Positions 1-11,040 of a stretch of DNA of 64,000 nucleotides are shown piece after piece. The notes below the pieces were generated by a model, which saw nothing but the letters and a program-made list of their open reading frames with translations, did not search any database and was not told where the DNA came from. The stretch's first letter is position 1. The number at the start of each line of letters is the position of its first letter. Source of the DNA: Liolophura sinensis (lineage: Eukaryota; Mollusca; Polyplacophora; Chitonida; Chitonidae); the NCBI RefSeq assembly GCF_032854445.1, contig NC_088303.1, positions 12,593,501-12,657,500 of the forward strand, read 5' to 3'. The translations under genes were made by a program, and so were the position numbers.

Positions 1-1423
1 CCCGCCCACTGTGTACTGTACCAGTCAAACACCCTCCCACTGTGTAATGTTCTGTGTCAGACAGTCTGCCCATTGTGTAATGTACCGTCAGACAGCCCGC
101 CCACTGCATAATGTCCCGCGTCAGACAGCCTGCCCACTGTGTAATGTCCCGTGTCAGACAGCCTGCCCACTGTGTAATGTCACTTGTCAAACACCCTCCC
201 ACTGTGTAATTTCCCATGTCAGACAGTCCGTCCACTGTGTACTGTACAAGTCAAACACCCTCCCAGTGTGTAATGTCCTGTGTCAGACAGTCTGCCCATT
301 GTGTAATGTACCGTCAGACAGCCCGCCCACTGCGTATTGTCCCGTGTCAGACAGCCTGCCCACTGTGTAATGTCCCGACGTCAAACACCCTCCCACTGTG
401 TAATTTCACATGTCAGACAGCCCGCCCACTGTGTACTGTACAAGTCAAACACCCTCCCAATGTGTAATGTCCTGTGTCAGACAGTCTGCCCATTGTGTTA
501 TGTACCGTCAGACAGCCCGCCCACTGCGTATTTTCCCGTGTCAGACAGCCTGCCCACTGTGTGATGTCCCATGTCAGACAGCCTGTCCACTGTGTGATGT
601 CCCATGTCAGACAGCCTGTCCACTGTGTGATGTCCCATGTCAGACAGCGTGTCCACTGTGTGATGTCCCATGTCAGACAGCCTGTCCACTGTGTGATGTC
701 CCATGTCAGACAGCCTGCCCACTGTGTGATGTCCTATGTCAAACAGCCCACCCACTGTGTACTGTCCTAGTAGTGTGTAATGTCCCGTGTCAAACACCCT
801 CCTACTTGATCCTTTCCACTGTGTAGTGCCCTGTGTAATGACCCGTCAGACAGCCTGCCCACTGTGTACTGTACCAGTCAAACACCCTCCCACTGTGTAA
901 TGACCCGTGTCAGACAGCCTGCCCACTGTGTACTGTACCAGTCAAACACCCTCCCACTGTGTTATGTCCTGTGTCAGATAACCTGCCCACTGTGTAATGT
1001 ACCGTCAGACAGCCCGCCCGCCCACTGTTTATAGTCCTAGTCAAACACCCGCCCACTGTGTAATGTCCCTTGTCGGGCAGCCCGCCCACTGTGTAATGTC
1101 CTGTGTCAAACATCCCTCCCACTGTGTATTGTCCAGTGTCAGTCCACCCACTGTGTAATGTCCCGTATCAGACATCCCGCCTTCTGTGTATTGGCCGATG
1201 TCAGACAGCCTGCCCACAGCGTATTGTCTAGTGTCAGACAACCTGCTGACTGTGTAATGTCCTGTGTCAGGCAGCCCACCCACTGTGTAATGTCCCGTGT
1301 CAGACAGCCCACCCACTGTGTAATGTCCCAGTCAAACACCCCGCCCACTGCATGATGTCCTGTCTCAAACAGCTCTCCCAGTGTGTTGTCCTGTGTCAAA
1401 CAGCCCTCCCACTGACTGTGTAA
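1..1423. repeat. 33-bp minisatellite array, left part
   Basis: Tandem array with a consensus monomer of about 33 bp (ccactgtgtaatgtcccgtg followed by tcagacagcctgc). The cleanest block is at about 555-735, where successive gtgatg steps are exactly 33 bp apart. Variants carry gtcaaacaccctc in place of gtcagacagcctg. Because 33 is a multiple of three, long cysteine-rich open frames run through it on both strands (11-residue repeats). I see no start context, splice signals or conserved protein, so I treat it as non-coding. The array is cut at its right end by a SINE and continues as scattered monomers beyond it. Confidence 0.93.
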
Positions 1424-1562
1424 TTTATTTATTTATTTGATTGGTGTTCTATGCCGTACTCAGGAATATTTCACTTACACAACGGCGACTAGCAGCGTGG
1501 TGTGTGGAAACCAGGCAGAGCCCAGTTGAAACTCACGACCATCCACAAGTTGCTGCAGACCT
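1424..1562 (-). mobile_element. SINE copy, truncated, inserted in the 33-bp array
   Basis: Starts with (ttta)n, then the recurring module gattggtgtt-tacgccgtactcaggaatatttcactta and the accaggcagagccc / acgaccatccacaagttgctgcagacct blocks shared with all other copies in this window. The tRNA-related head, expected at the right end on this strand, is missing. Minisatellite-like sequence resumes immediately to the right (tgtataatgaactgtgtcatat). Confidence 0.8.
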
Positions 1563-2586
1563 CAGCTGTATAATGAACTGTGTCATATACCTTTCCCACT
1601 GTGTAATGTCATGTAATGTCCTAGCTAGCGTTTTATCGATTGGCACTCTGCCATGGCTCTGGGAACGTCCACCATCCCACTGTGAAACCGCAATACCTAG
1701 TGCCATGCCTAAAAATGTCCTTTGTAAAGTAATTTTTTTTGCGTATTTTAATTTTCTTTTGAATAAAACAATGCTATGCACTATAATTCCATGGGCAAAT
1801 GATCTCGTACATACGTGTAGCTAATTTTGGCCTCCAATTCCCAAGAGTAACTTCCAAATCGGAAACCCTTTAGTGAAGACATCTTGGGTGCCTGAGGCCT
1901 GTGCAAATGTCTGTGCAAACACTCAGATTTTGTGACCTTGCCAAGCCATTGCTTACTGAATCATAAATTACTCGTGTAGCGCCTAGAATGGCGATGCATT
2001 GAGTTGACACAGTAGCATGCCGAGTTCACCTCAGCTGACTAGGAAGCTTCAGTCCATCCTAGAACAGTGCTTTGAAAGCAAGATGATTTCCCCATGTAAA
2101 ATTTCAGTTTAACCTCCAAAGGCAATATTTTAGCCAATATAATTGGCTCCGAAAACAGGTGTTTTCAGGTGAAAGTATGTCAAATATACCAGTGTGCTGA
2201 CTTTTAGTGTAGCTTACTGTTGAGTCCCAGATTACCGTTAAACCTGCCACGATTTTGATGTAGGAAATTCTTTGCAGTACAGCCACAGTGCATGACCCCT
2301 GATAAACTGTTTGCTGATAAACTGGACGCCAGGCTCATTTGGCTGGGACGCTCTTCCCCCATGCCTTCACCAAATCCTAGCTAGGGGTTTGTGTCAAACA
2401 TCAATCACACTGTGTAATGTCCTGCATATAGTTTATGCTGTCGTGTCGTTGGTCATTCTGGGCATTTAAGTGGATGAGCTTGAATTGAAAAATGTTTGTC
2501 AGTGAGCTTAATACTTTTGTTAATTAGTCAAGTATATCAACTGTCCTGTTGTATTTCTTATATTTTGTCTACTTTTTATCCTTCAG
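1563..2586. other. No confident gene; minisatellite remnants
   Basis: Mostly unique AT-rich sequence. Single diverged monomers of the 33-bp array recur near 1590-1625 and 2390-2425, showing the array was once longer. The right end contains the polypyrimidine tract and AG acceptor for the exon that begins at 2587. I could not find a convincing upstream exon for that gene here. Confidence 0.5.
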
Positions 2587-2718
2587 CACCAGCACATTTG
2601 TGACTTACATGCTGAGTTAGAGACTCAGAGAGAAGAAACAAGGAAGCGAGGGAAGAAAGGAAAGAAAAAGCCCAGTGCTCAAGAGGATGCTGATGAAGAT
2701 TCAAACATGGTTGACTGA
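2587..2718 (+). CDS. Terminal coding exon of an unidentified gene (lysine-rich C-terminus)
   Basis: A strong acceptor (tactttttatccttcag) precedes a frame that stays open for 43 codons to TGA; the other two frames close early. The encoded tail starts with an amphipathic stretch rich in Leu and Glu (DLHAELETQREE). A basic block follows (KRGKKGKKKP), then an acidic end (EDADEDSNMVD) before the stop. This looks like the end of a coiled-coil or nucleic-acid-binding protein, but I do not recognise the family. The upstream exons must lie left of 2587 and probably outside the window. The 3' half of the exon is the first unit of the tandem array that follows. Exon status is fairly well supported; function is unknown. 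Confidence 0.55.
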   Translation, partial: HQHICDLHAELETQREETRKRGKKGKKKPSAQEDADEDSNMVD

Positions 2719-3215
2719 GAGGTAGGAAGCAAGGAAAGAAAGGAAGGAAGATAAAAGCCCATTGTTCAAGAGGATGTTGATGAAGATTCAAACATGGCTG
2801 AGAGGTAGGAAGCAAGGAAAGAAAGGAAGGAAGATGAAAGCGCATTGTTCCAGAGGATGTTGATGAAAATTCAAACATGGTTGACTGAGAGGTAGGAAGC
2901 AAGGAAAGAAAGGAAGGAAGATAAAAGCCCATTGTTCAAGAGGATGTTGATGAAGATTCAAACATGGCTGAGAGGTAGGAAGCAAGGAAAGAAAGGAAGG
3001 AAGATGAAAGCCCATTGTTCAAGAGGATGTTGATGAAGATTCAAACATGGCTGAGAGGTAGGAAGCAAGGAAAGAAAGGAAGGAAGATGAAAGTGCATTG
3101 TTCAAGAGGATGTTGATGAAAATTCAAACATGGTTGACTGAGCGGTAAGAAGCAACAAAAGAAAGGAAAGAAAGGAAGCAAGATAAAAGCCCAGTGCTCA
3201 AGCGAATGATGGGAC
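2631..3215 (+). repeat. Tandem array (81-87 bp unit) derived from the terminal exon
   Basis: About seven units, with gaggatg marks at about 2683, 2770, 2853, 2940, 3022 and 3106 and a decayed last copy near 3200. Each unit contains the exon's gaagcaaggaaagaaagg, cattgttcaag and gatgaagattcaaacatgg segments. Spacing alternates because some units have an extra ttgact. The first unit is the real coding end (stop at 2716). Later copies sit in the 3' flank or UTR, and each has its own in-frame TGA or TAG after the aacatgg segment. Confidence 0.85.
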
Positions 3216-4828
3216 TTAGTCATGTCTATATGTTTATATTTGGAACCCTTGTTCATCAGCTATTGGCAGTGATTTGTGATCATGATGACATTGCTTGTAC
3301 ATATACGTGCAACCAGCACGGCTGAAATACTGTTGTCCTCATCCAGTGGCATGATATCCAGGACATTAAAAAAGACTGAATTACGTGAAGGAGATAAAGA
3401 CCAACACTAAGGTGCAGACCCCAAGTTATGAACACAGAAGATTTGGGTCAGTCCCATCCTAGGACCGAATTTAGATCAGTGCTAAGTTGCAGACTCCCAG
3501 TTAACACAAAACATTTGGGTCAATCCCATCCAGGACAAGATGTGAATCAGAGCTGAGTTGCAGACTCCCACTTGTGGACACAGATGATTTGGGCCTTTCC
3601 CGTCCTAGGACAGGCTGTGAATCAGTGCTGAGGTGTGGACTCCCAGTCCCTGTGTAACTCCTTGAATCATTGAATCTTCTATCCAGTAATCACTGAATTA
3701 CCTTAGTGAAACTTGATTTCTTTTTAAAGGGTTAAACCATTTTATTGGTGATTAAGATCAGTTTGTGATATGAATATATTACATGGAACGTTCATGTAGG
3801 TACCGATCTCTTCAGCAACCAGGGAACGTATTTTTGTGAATTTCATGAATAGGGAGGGGTGATATAGAATATTTATAGATAAAATGCATGCGACGCATAT
3901 TTTATTTATGTTAACGGCCATGCACATCACACATTGAAAAGTCTGTTTACCATAGGTTGATAGTTTATTCAGGGCACTTTCACCCATAAAACTGACTGCC
4001 ATCATACAGGAATACAAAAGTCTTGAATATGGCATTATACAACAATAAATCAATCAGTCAGTAAGCGTGACAAAATTGTGAATAACAGGTTATCATATTG
4101 ATCCATCTATTCTATGGGGAAAATCTTGCATACACCTCTGATACTGAAGGACTGCGTTAGCGGTTTTTCCTCTCTATGCAGGGGATGGCCTGATACTTGG
4201 GGTTTCTTCTCATAAGTCACATCGTTTACGTCAAAATTTGTTTCAGTGAGTGACAATTCCTGCTCAAGCAAGTGAATTAAATGCTGTGCAAAAACTTAAA
4301 ATCAATAAAATTGTTTTAGGTTTTGGTTAGAATCATCTTGTACATATTCTAGATAAAAGAGAATGCATGTGTATATAGTAATGTTCGAGATAAAAGTTGA
4401 GGTGAATTGTATTATGGTGGGAGGAAACCTTCCCACTTACACTAATTTTGTTTTCTGACATCACTTCCTGCCTCATCATCACGATCCCTATGACCTCAGC
4501 GTTGTTCAGGATTTCTGTACAAAATTTATTAGCGACGTAAAGCAAAAGGTAGAGAGCGATACATGTGCTGTAAGGGGTATGGAAAGGCCAGAGTTATACT
4601 TCCCCATTAAAATGAGAGAAATCTAAATTTGCACACGGATCTGTTGTTTAATTAAACTTTTAATGTACACTCAAAATTCAAAACTGCACACTTATACAGT
4701 ACCTGTGACTGTTTAGCTTTAGTTGAAAACTGCTTTTCTTTAATCTGTTGCAGCTCCTGGCTGAATAATAATGTAAATGATAATCACATGGAACAAACAG
4801 AACATTCTTCCAACAATCACACTGGGTA
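3216..4828. other. Convergent intergenic stretch between two 3' ends
   Basis: Unique sequence with a weak 60-90 bp imperfect repeat at about 3410-3650 (variants of gactcccagtt...catttgggtcaatcccatcc). No supportable ORF with gene-like properties. For the minus-strand gene ending at 4829, candidate poly(A) signals (ATTAAA read on minus) lie near 4647-4660. This region therefore probably holds the 3' UTRs of both flanking genes. Confidence 0.5.
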
Positions 4829-7433
4829 TCATCTCCACCATTCAAAGTTTTCAGCCCCGGGCTGATCTGGTTTAACAATGTCCTCAGCCATTGGGTAATG
4901 AGTTGTGTCTCTGATCTTATACGGCCGACCGGCATCTCGGAATCCAACGCGAATCTGATCCCGCACTGTTTGAGGTTTGTCCCAGTTTGTGACTGGCGTG
5001 TCAGGACAGAGATCATGCTGCGCGAAAGACACTTCAGGTTGGAGCAGTATGAAACAGTTTTTGCTGCCGAATGCAAATCTTGAATGGTTGCTGGTGTAAA
5101 ATGGAGCAAAGGTTGTGACGAACATGGTACATTTGTTAAACTGGAACACCCATCCTCTGCGGCAGATGTTGGTGTCCTCCATGCAGCAGACACCAGCAGG
5201 GTCGAGGCTGGACACCATGGTCAACACACGACGTACGGCCCGACCGAACACCTGTCAACACCAAACACCTGTGTCAATAAGAGACTATCATATCTAATGA
5301 ATGATGATACACCTGTGTCAGGCTGCCACATACAGTCTGACCAAACACCTGTCAACACCAAACGCATGTATCATTAAAAGGCTATCATATACACTTAATG
5401 ATGAAACACCTGGGTAAGTACACTACATACAGCCAGTCAACACCAAACACCTGTATCATTAAGAGACTATCATATCTACTCAATCATAATACACCTAGTC
5501 AGAACATGACATACAGTCTGATCAAACACTTGCATCGTTAAGAGGTTATCATTGGTATGGCGTACATGTATTTAATGATATACGTCTGAACAAACACTTG
5601 TCAACACCAAACACCGGTCAACGCCAAACACCTGTCAAGGCAAAACAGCTGTATCATTATCAGCGGTTATGATATCTACCTAATAATACCCTGTGATTTC
5701 TTACACCACTGATTCATGAAACAGCCTCAGAAAGTCACAGCCTAGTGTTCAGGTGTGTGAAAGCCCAAAAGTTCACAGAAACACATGCGCATGTATTTCT
5801 CGAAAAGCTTACCTGTAAATCCCTGCCATACTCATGACCAGATAACATAATTACAAATGCATCTAGCCCTAACACTGGGCACAGGTGAACAAACTTCAGC
5901 AGAGTTGGAACACACCTTTTAACAAAAAAAGAAAATATGACAAAGTATGTGAATCACACAAGAAAATAAGCATACAAATGTAAAGGTATGAATCAGACAG
6001 TTGAGAAAGATATTTAATTGATTAAAAACATTCAATGATGTCAGCTGGTTAATGAGCAATGCATCACAGGATTGTCTACTGACATAAGAGTTAGGTACCA
6101 GTTGATTACAACACATCATCAGGACTTGTATTACACATGGAGAAAGGTGTAATGGTGGCAACACTGGATGAGCAATGTGTCTAATTTTAGGGTTGTACAC
6201 CACTGAACAGAACAATGGGAAATGGTTTATAGATATAAATAAGCAACATCTAGTCAATACAACAGCAAGGAAGGTCTACTTACTTGTATATATTTCCCTC
6301 TGAAAATCGGATAAAGCAATATTGGTGAAATTTGGTTCAACCTAAACACATGTATTTCCTCCACACATATCACAGGCAAAATTCATATATGCAGGACTAG
6401 GTGTAATTGCTAGTTAAAATCCTCAACCAAAAATGTTTTGGTCACCTGTCCACAACTTCAGCATATATATGTAGCTTCAGTATTATTTTAGTATAGTGTA
6501 TGAACAGTAATAGTCCTTGCTGGGCAAAATCATCAGTTTATCAAGTTTGGCAGTAACAAGTTCAAATCCAGCTTCTGATGCCATTTGCATTTTCTTTGTT
6601 TGATATGTTAAACATCACCATTCAGTAGTATCTAACCCATGACTTTTCTGTCTTCATCCAGTTCCTTGTCATCTTTCATCATTAGACCATAAGATCTCAT
6701 ACTTCACTTCATCATCCGCATACAACAATAAATGCCTTAAACTGAAGCTTTGTAAAGCCTGACTGTCAGTGATCTATTTATTGAATTTTTATGAAAATGG
6801 GCTGATGACACAGGTCCCTAGCCAACTATTCAACAGTTACAGTGCAATTCCCTACATAGCAGATTCAGCAATATATTACCTAGAGTGAGCTGATCATCCC
6901 AATCACAGCTGCCCCACACTCTGGCTCTTTTTGCAAATATACACTCTGTCTGAGATTTGATGGCTTCAAACTCTTCAATCGCCTGACAGTGGACAGGATC
7001 ATAAGTGACCAAGGCTGAAATCTGCTTGTCAATGTTACTCCTTAACTCGTTTGAAATGTCATCCATGGATACTCCCAGGGGTTTCCCTCTCAGCGGATTT
7101 TCGGTGGTGTGAAGTTCTACCCGTTTGGCTGGTTCCCTCAAGATATACAGGCTCACTGAAACCGAGATTGGACAGTTTCATGGAGATACAGGCCTGGACA
7201 TTTTCCTATACTTTTACAGCATTTTTTTTTTTTTTTTTACATTTGATTATTTCTTTGAATACTTTGACCAGAGGTCCGAAGTTATGTTTTGGAATGACGA
7301 AACATATGTATGCCTATAATTTACCTAAGAGAAGAGATCCGTAGAGTGCAGCCAGCCAGGAGATGTGGATGGAGACTGTGTGGTAGAGGAGGAGCAGCAG
7401 ACACAGCAGTCTAACAGCGGTCAGCACACGCAT
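4829..7433 (-). CDS. YqcI/YcgG-family protein, membrane-anchored, 5 exons, complete
   Basis: Exons on the minus strand are 7433-7325, 7155-6880, 6299-6284, 5915-5813 and 5251-4829; they total 927 nt (308 codons plus TGA). Every junction is GT-AG and the phases match throughout (1, 1, 2, 0). Residues 1-36 hold a run of leucines after MRVLTAVR and then a second hydrophobic stretch, giving a signal anchor or signal peptide. The rest matches my recollection of the YqcI/YcgG family (Pfam PF08892). Visible landmarks are ECIFAKRARVWGS, LGLDAFVIML, FGRAVRRVLT, FNKCTMFVTTFAPFY, HSRFAFG, LLQPEVSF, RDQIRVGFRDAGRPY and a terminal EWWR. The family includes the bacterial heme-dependent N-hydroxylase GntA; whether this animal copy has such activity is unknown. 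The start is chosen because it precedes the hydrophobic leader. The family is best known from bacteria, so an old transfer or patchy retention is possible. Confidence 0.82.
5250..5670. repeat. Imperfect tandem repeat in the last intron of the YqcI/YcgG-like gene
   Basis: Three to four diverged copies of a unit of roughly 105-110 bp: cacctgtcaacaccaaacacc, then a tcattaagagactatcatatc block, then acatacagtctgaccaaacac. The left edge touches the acceptor of the last exon (exon begins at 5251 on the minus strand), so the terminal repeat copy supplies the sequence next to that splice site. Confidence 0.7.
6284..6299 (-). CDS. 16-nt microexon of the YqcI/YcgG-like gene
   Basis: Between exon 2 (ending with one spare base) and exon 4 (needing two) the reading frame cannot join directly. 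A 16-nt segment, preceded by gattttcag and followed by a perfect gtaagt donor, restores it exactly and adds residues reading E-G-N-I-Y-K across the junctions. That is the short linker expected between the WGS...L block and the VPTLLKFV block in this family. Frame repair, two good splice sites and a plausible protein support it together; a transcript would settle it. Confidence 0.72.
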
Positions 7434-8470
7434 CCTGTGTAGGTCGGCAGGTTGATCACTGCTGTCTCTCACAACTTAGCGAGAGTGATGCGTGACTGGC
7501 AGTTATATTGAGAACAGTCTGGCCTCGGACACGCATACAATATCTGACGTGGAGGTTTCGGCATGGCCAGGAGCCATTTCTACCCCCATCCCCCAGCCGT
7601 TGACTTACATTGTGCCGTTCTCAAACTTCCGTATACTCATAAGCCTTTATTGTTTTGTGCGCCACCTGCTTTAGTCTAGCCACCTGCTTCTGGTCTTCGT
7701 AGGTGAACTTCGGTTTCCTGGAAGCGAAGCTTTGTGCTAGTTACCAGTAGGTCCACGTGCTTCCTGGGTCACAGCGCCCTCTGTAAACAACCCCAGTAAG
7801 GGGAGGTAACAAACGTATACTACATTTTATGTCACTTCAGACCAACAATACTCCAGATCATTGTTTTTTTTCTCTACACTCTTGGTCTAACGTCTACATG
7901 CTGTACAGATTCTGTGCACTTCTTGCGGCATAGTCTCTTTGTGAACACTTTTCCTGTTTCAGACGATTTACACACCTGTATGTCTTATCTTTTTCATGTA
8001 GGCCTATAGTGACCAAATCAGTTATTTGTCCTTCCCTAAGCACCTAAATTTTAGCCAAACTTGACGAAAAATGTGGCAGGAGAGCCTGGATTTTGAGGAC
8101 CAGCTTTCGAATTTATATTCACCGGAACCAAAAACCCCTCCCACAGCCAGCCCACTTTGGGCACGTTAGCACTTTCCGAGAATCGTGGTTTAAGGATTAC
8201 AAGTAGCCTACATGTAATCACAGGTCATTTTTCTTCTAGTCTTTGATAAATCTCTACATGCGTATTATTGCCTCGACTGACGAGATATGAAAGGCATTGC
8301 TTACATTAATATTGGATTTAAAGGGACAACTGACGTCTGGCGACCTAATATTGTGGCGTGATAAGGTCCTTGGTTATCCATCCACCTAACGGTGCGTCAG
8401 CGAGCAAATTGACGGGTGAGCCCTTTTCGCTCTTTGTTGAAAAAAAAATGGACTGGGTACAACTGAAGAG
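7434..8470. other. 5' flank of the YqcI/YcgG-like gene
   Basis: Unique sequence upstream of the minus-strand start at 7433; it should contain the promoter and 5' UTR. I see no clear TATA box at a sensible distance and no ORF I can support. The short ORF at 7492-7674 on the plus strand has no recognisable features. Confidence 0.4.
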
Positions 8471-10011
8471 TGGACAGAGCGGTAAGTCATAAGCTTAAAT
8501 GCTAGTCGACCAGAGTCGGTGTCAAGGCAGGACAGACCGTCACATCTTTAAAGGCGTAAAAGCTGGTAAGCCCGTAAATTGGTGCAAAGATTGGACAGAG
8601 CGTCACACCATTATAGGCGTAAAAGCTAGATGGCCGGTCAGTTGGTTTGATTTATTTATTTGATTGGTGTTTTACGCCGTACTCAAGAATATTTCACTTT
8701 TACAGCGGCGGCCAGCTTTATGGTGCAGAGCGCGGGAGAAACTCACTACCATCAGCAGGTTGCTGCATACCTTCCCGCTTACGACCGGAGAGGAAGCCAA
8801 ACATGAGCTGGACATGAACTCTCAGGGACCGCATTGATGAGAGGCAGCTGGGTCATTGCCCCATGCTGGCGTGCTAACCCGGTAAGCTGGTGCAAAGACT
8901 GGACAGAGCGTTACATCATTATAGGCGTGAATGCTGGCAGGTCAGTCGTTTGGTGTTGCGGCTGGACAGAGCGTCACATCAGTTGACGTAATTGATGGTC
9001 GGCCTGTTGGTGCAAAAAGCGTCACATTATATCAGGCGTAAAAGTTTAGTAGGCCAGTCTGCTGGTACAAAGACTGGACAGAGCGTCACATCATTATGGG
9101 CGTAAAATCTAGTAGGCTCGTCAGTTTATGCAAAGACAGGACAGAGCGTCACATCATTATAGGCGTGGATGCTGGTAGACCTGTAAGCTGTGCAAAGACT
9201 GGACAGAGCGTCACATCATTATAGGCGTGGATGCTGGTAGACCTGTAAGTTGGCGCAAAGACTGGACAGAGCGTCACATCATTATAGGCGTGGATGCTGG
9301 TAGACCTGTAAGCTGGTGCAAAGGCAGGACAGAGCGTCACATCATTATAGGCGTGGATGCTGGTAGACCTGTAAGTTGGCGCAAAGACTGGACAGAGCGT
9401 CACATCATTATAGGCGTGGATGCTGGTAGATCTTTAAGCTGGTGCAAAGGCTGGACAGAGCGTCACATCATTATAGGCGTGGATGATGGTAGACCTGTAA
9501 GTTGGCGCAAAGACTGGACAGAGCGTCACATCATTATAGGCGTGGATGCTGGTAGACCTGTAAGCTGGTGCGAAGACTGGACAGAGCCTCATATCATTAT
9601 AGGCGTGGATGCTGGTAGACCTGTAAGTTGGCGCAAAGATTGGATAGAGCGTCACATCATTATAGGCGTGGATGCTGGTAGGCTCGTCAGTTGGTGTAGC
9701 GACTGAACAGAGCGTCATATAGTTGACATCAATGGTGTTCGGCCTGTTGGTCCAAAAACTGGACACAGCGTTTACATAACTTGGCGTAGATACTGGTAGG
9801 CCCGTCAGCTGGTGCAAAGACTGGACAAAGCGCCACATTATAGGCGTGGATGCTAGTAGGCCCGTCAGTGGTGAAACGACGGAGCAGAGCGTCACATAAC
9901 TTGACGTAGATGTTGGTCGGCCCGTCAGTTGGTGCAAGAACTGGGTAGGGCGTCGCATCACTTGGCGTAAATGGTGGTTGGCCTCGTGGTACGAATAGAC
10001 TGAACAGAGCG
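8470..10011. repeat. 63-bp minisatellite array, running into the assembly gap
   Basis: Monomer: gcgtggatgctggtagacct, then gtaagttggcgcaaagactg, then gacagagcgtcacatcattata. It is nearly perfect from about 9120 to 9690 and increasingly diverged on both sides (8470-9120 and 9690-10011). The 63-bp period equals 21 codons, so 21-residue repeats are open on both strands; I regard these as by-products. A SINE copy interrupts the diverged left part. Confidence 0.93.
8648..8880 (-). mobile_element. SINE copy inside the 63-bp array
   Basis: Nearly full-length: (ttta)n tail, gattggtgttttacgccgta module, ggcggccagctttatggtg, the cgaccggagaggaagccaa block and the tRNA-like end gggtcattgccccatgctgg. The last 15-20 bases of the head are missing. 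Satellite sequence continues directly on both sides. Confidence 0.88.
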
Positions 10012-10211
10012 NNNNNNNNNNNNNNNNNNNNNNNNNNNNNNNNNNNNNNNNNNNNNNNNNNNNNNNNNNNNNNNNNNNNNNNNNNNNNNNNNNNNNNNNN
10101 NNNNNNNNNNNNNNNNNNNNNNNNNNNNNNNNNNNNNNNNNNNNNNNNNNNNNNNNNNNNNNNNNNNNNNNNNNNNNNNNNNNNNNNNNNNNNNNNNNNN
10201 NNNNNNNNNNN
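10012..10211. other. Assembly gap (200 N)
   Basis: Exactly 200 undetermined bases, a conventional placeholder for a gap of unknown size. It interrupts the 63-bp array, so the true array is probably longer than shown. Confidence 0.99.
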
Positions 10212-10639
10212 AACACAGCGTCACAGCTGACCTCACTGTCCCGGAGTAATATGGGAGCGCCAAATGCGCAGTCATTTAGTCAGCCATGGCTAGATCATCA
10301 TATACAATGCATGGCCAGTATAAAGTAAAAAAAATCATAAAACCAGATGACCATTTCCAGTATAATTATTTAGGTTTATATAAAAATTTCCTACCATTTT
10401 TTTGGTACAAAACCGTAAACAAAAGTATCAAAAACAAAGTATCGAAAACAAAATCAAAACAAAACATGGATGGTGTAAATACAGGCTAGCGTGTTCGAAA
10501 TGCCTTTGAGTCAGCAACTACTGCCGGTCGCCGCCGCATATCTGAAAACAGAAAGGCATATTTAACATTAGGTTATGTGCATGTCGGATGGCGGCTGTAT
10601 TCACCTTCTTCATTCACTGTTGATTATAAACTGTACGAA

Positions 10640-11040
10640 AGACAAAAGGTTCAATTCTGAGATGACCTCAGTGAAAAACCTGGGGTCAGTGACGAGAGCT
10701 TTGGGTCATTAAATATAGCTTGAGGGTCAATGCAGGGGATCAGTGAAGAGATCTGGGAGGGGGGGTTCAATGAAGGGACCTTGGGGGTCAATGAAGAGAC
10801 TTTGGAGGTCAGTGAAGGGACCATGCGGGGGTCAATGAAGAGCCCTTGCGGTCAGTGAATGGGCCTTGGGTGCATGTGAAGGGACCTTGGGGGGATTTTT
10901 TTTTACTGGGGGGGGGGGCGGTGAAAAAACTACGTGGAGGAGAACATGAGGGGGGATGTCTGTAAAAGAGAACTTGAAGGGGATGTCTGTAAAAGAGAAC
11001 TTGAGGCGGGGGGGATGTCTGAAGAGAACTTGGAGGATGT
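10640..11040. repeat. G-rich tandem repeat, about 30-bp unit
   Basis: Variants of ggtcaatgaagggaccttgg and ggtcagtgaagagactttgg repeat with about 28-33 bp spacing, followed by a diverged gggatgtctgtaaaagagaacttga set with runs of G (for example at 10905-10920). On the plus strand the G-runs could form quadruplex-like structures; this is inference. Confidence 0.75.

Noticed and set aside
11-826. Cysteine-rich ORFs (repeats such as CQTACPLCDVP) in the first satellite
   Set aside because: They arise because the monomer is 33 bp; similar open frames exist on both strands. No start context, splice site or recognisable domain.
2010-2105. Short open frame (MPSSPQLTRKLQSILEQC-like) as a possible upstream exon of the 2587 exon
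   Set aside because: Its possible donor leaves a phase that does not match the 2587 exon, and there is no recognisable domain. Only 32 codons.
9149-9706. Long 21-residue-repeat ORFs on both strands
   Set aside because: By-product of the 63-bp satellite; both strands and several frames are open, with no gene signals.
10286-10489. Small plus-strand ORF after the gap
   Set aside because: Lysine/asparagine-rich translation of AT-rich DNA with no features.
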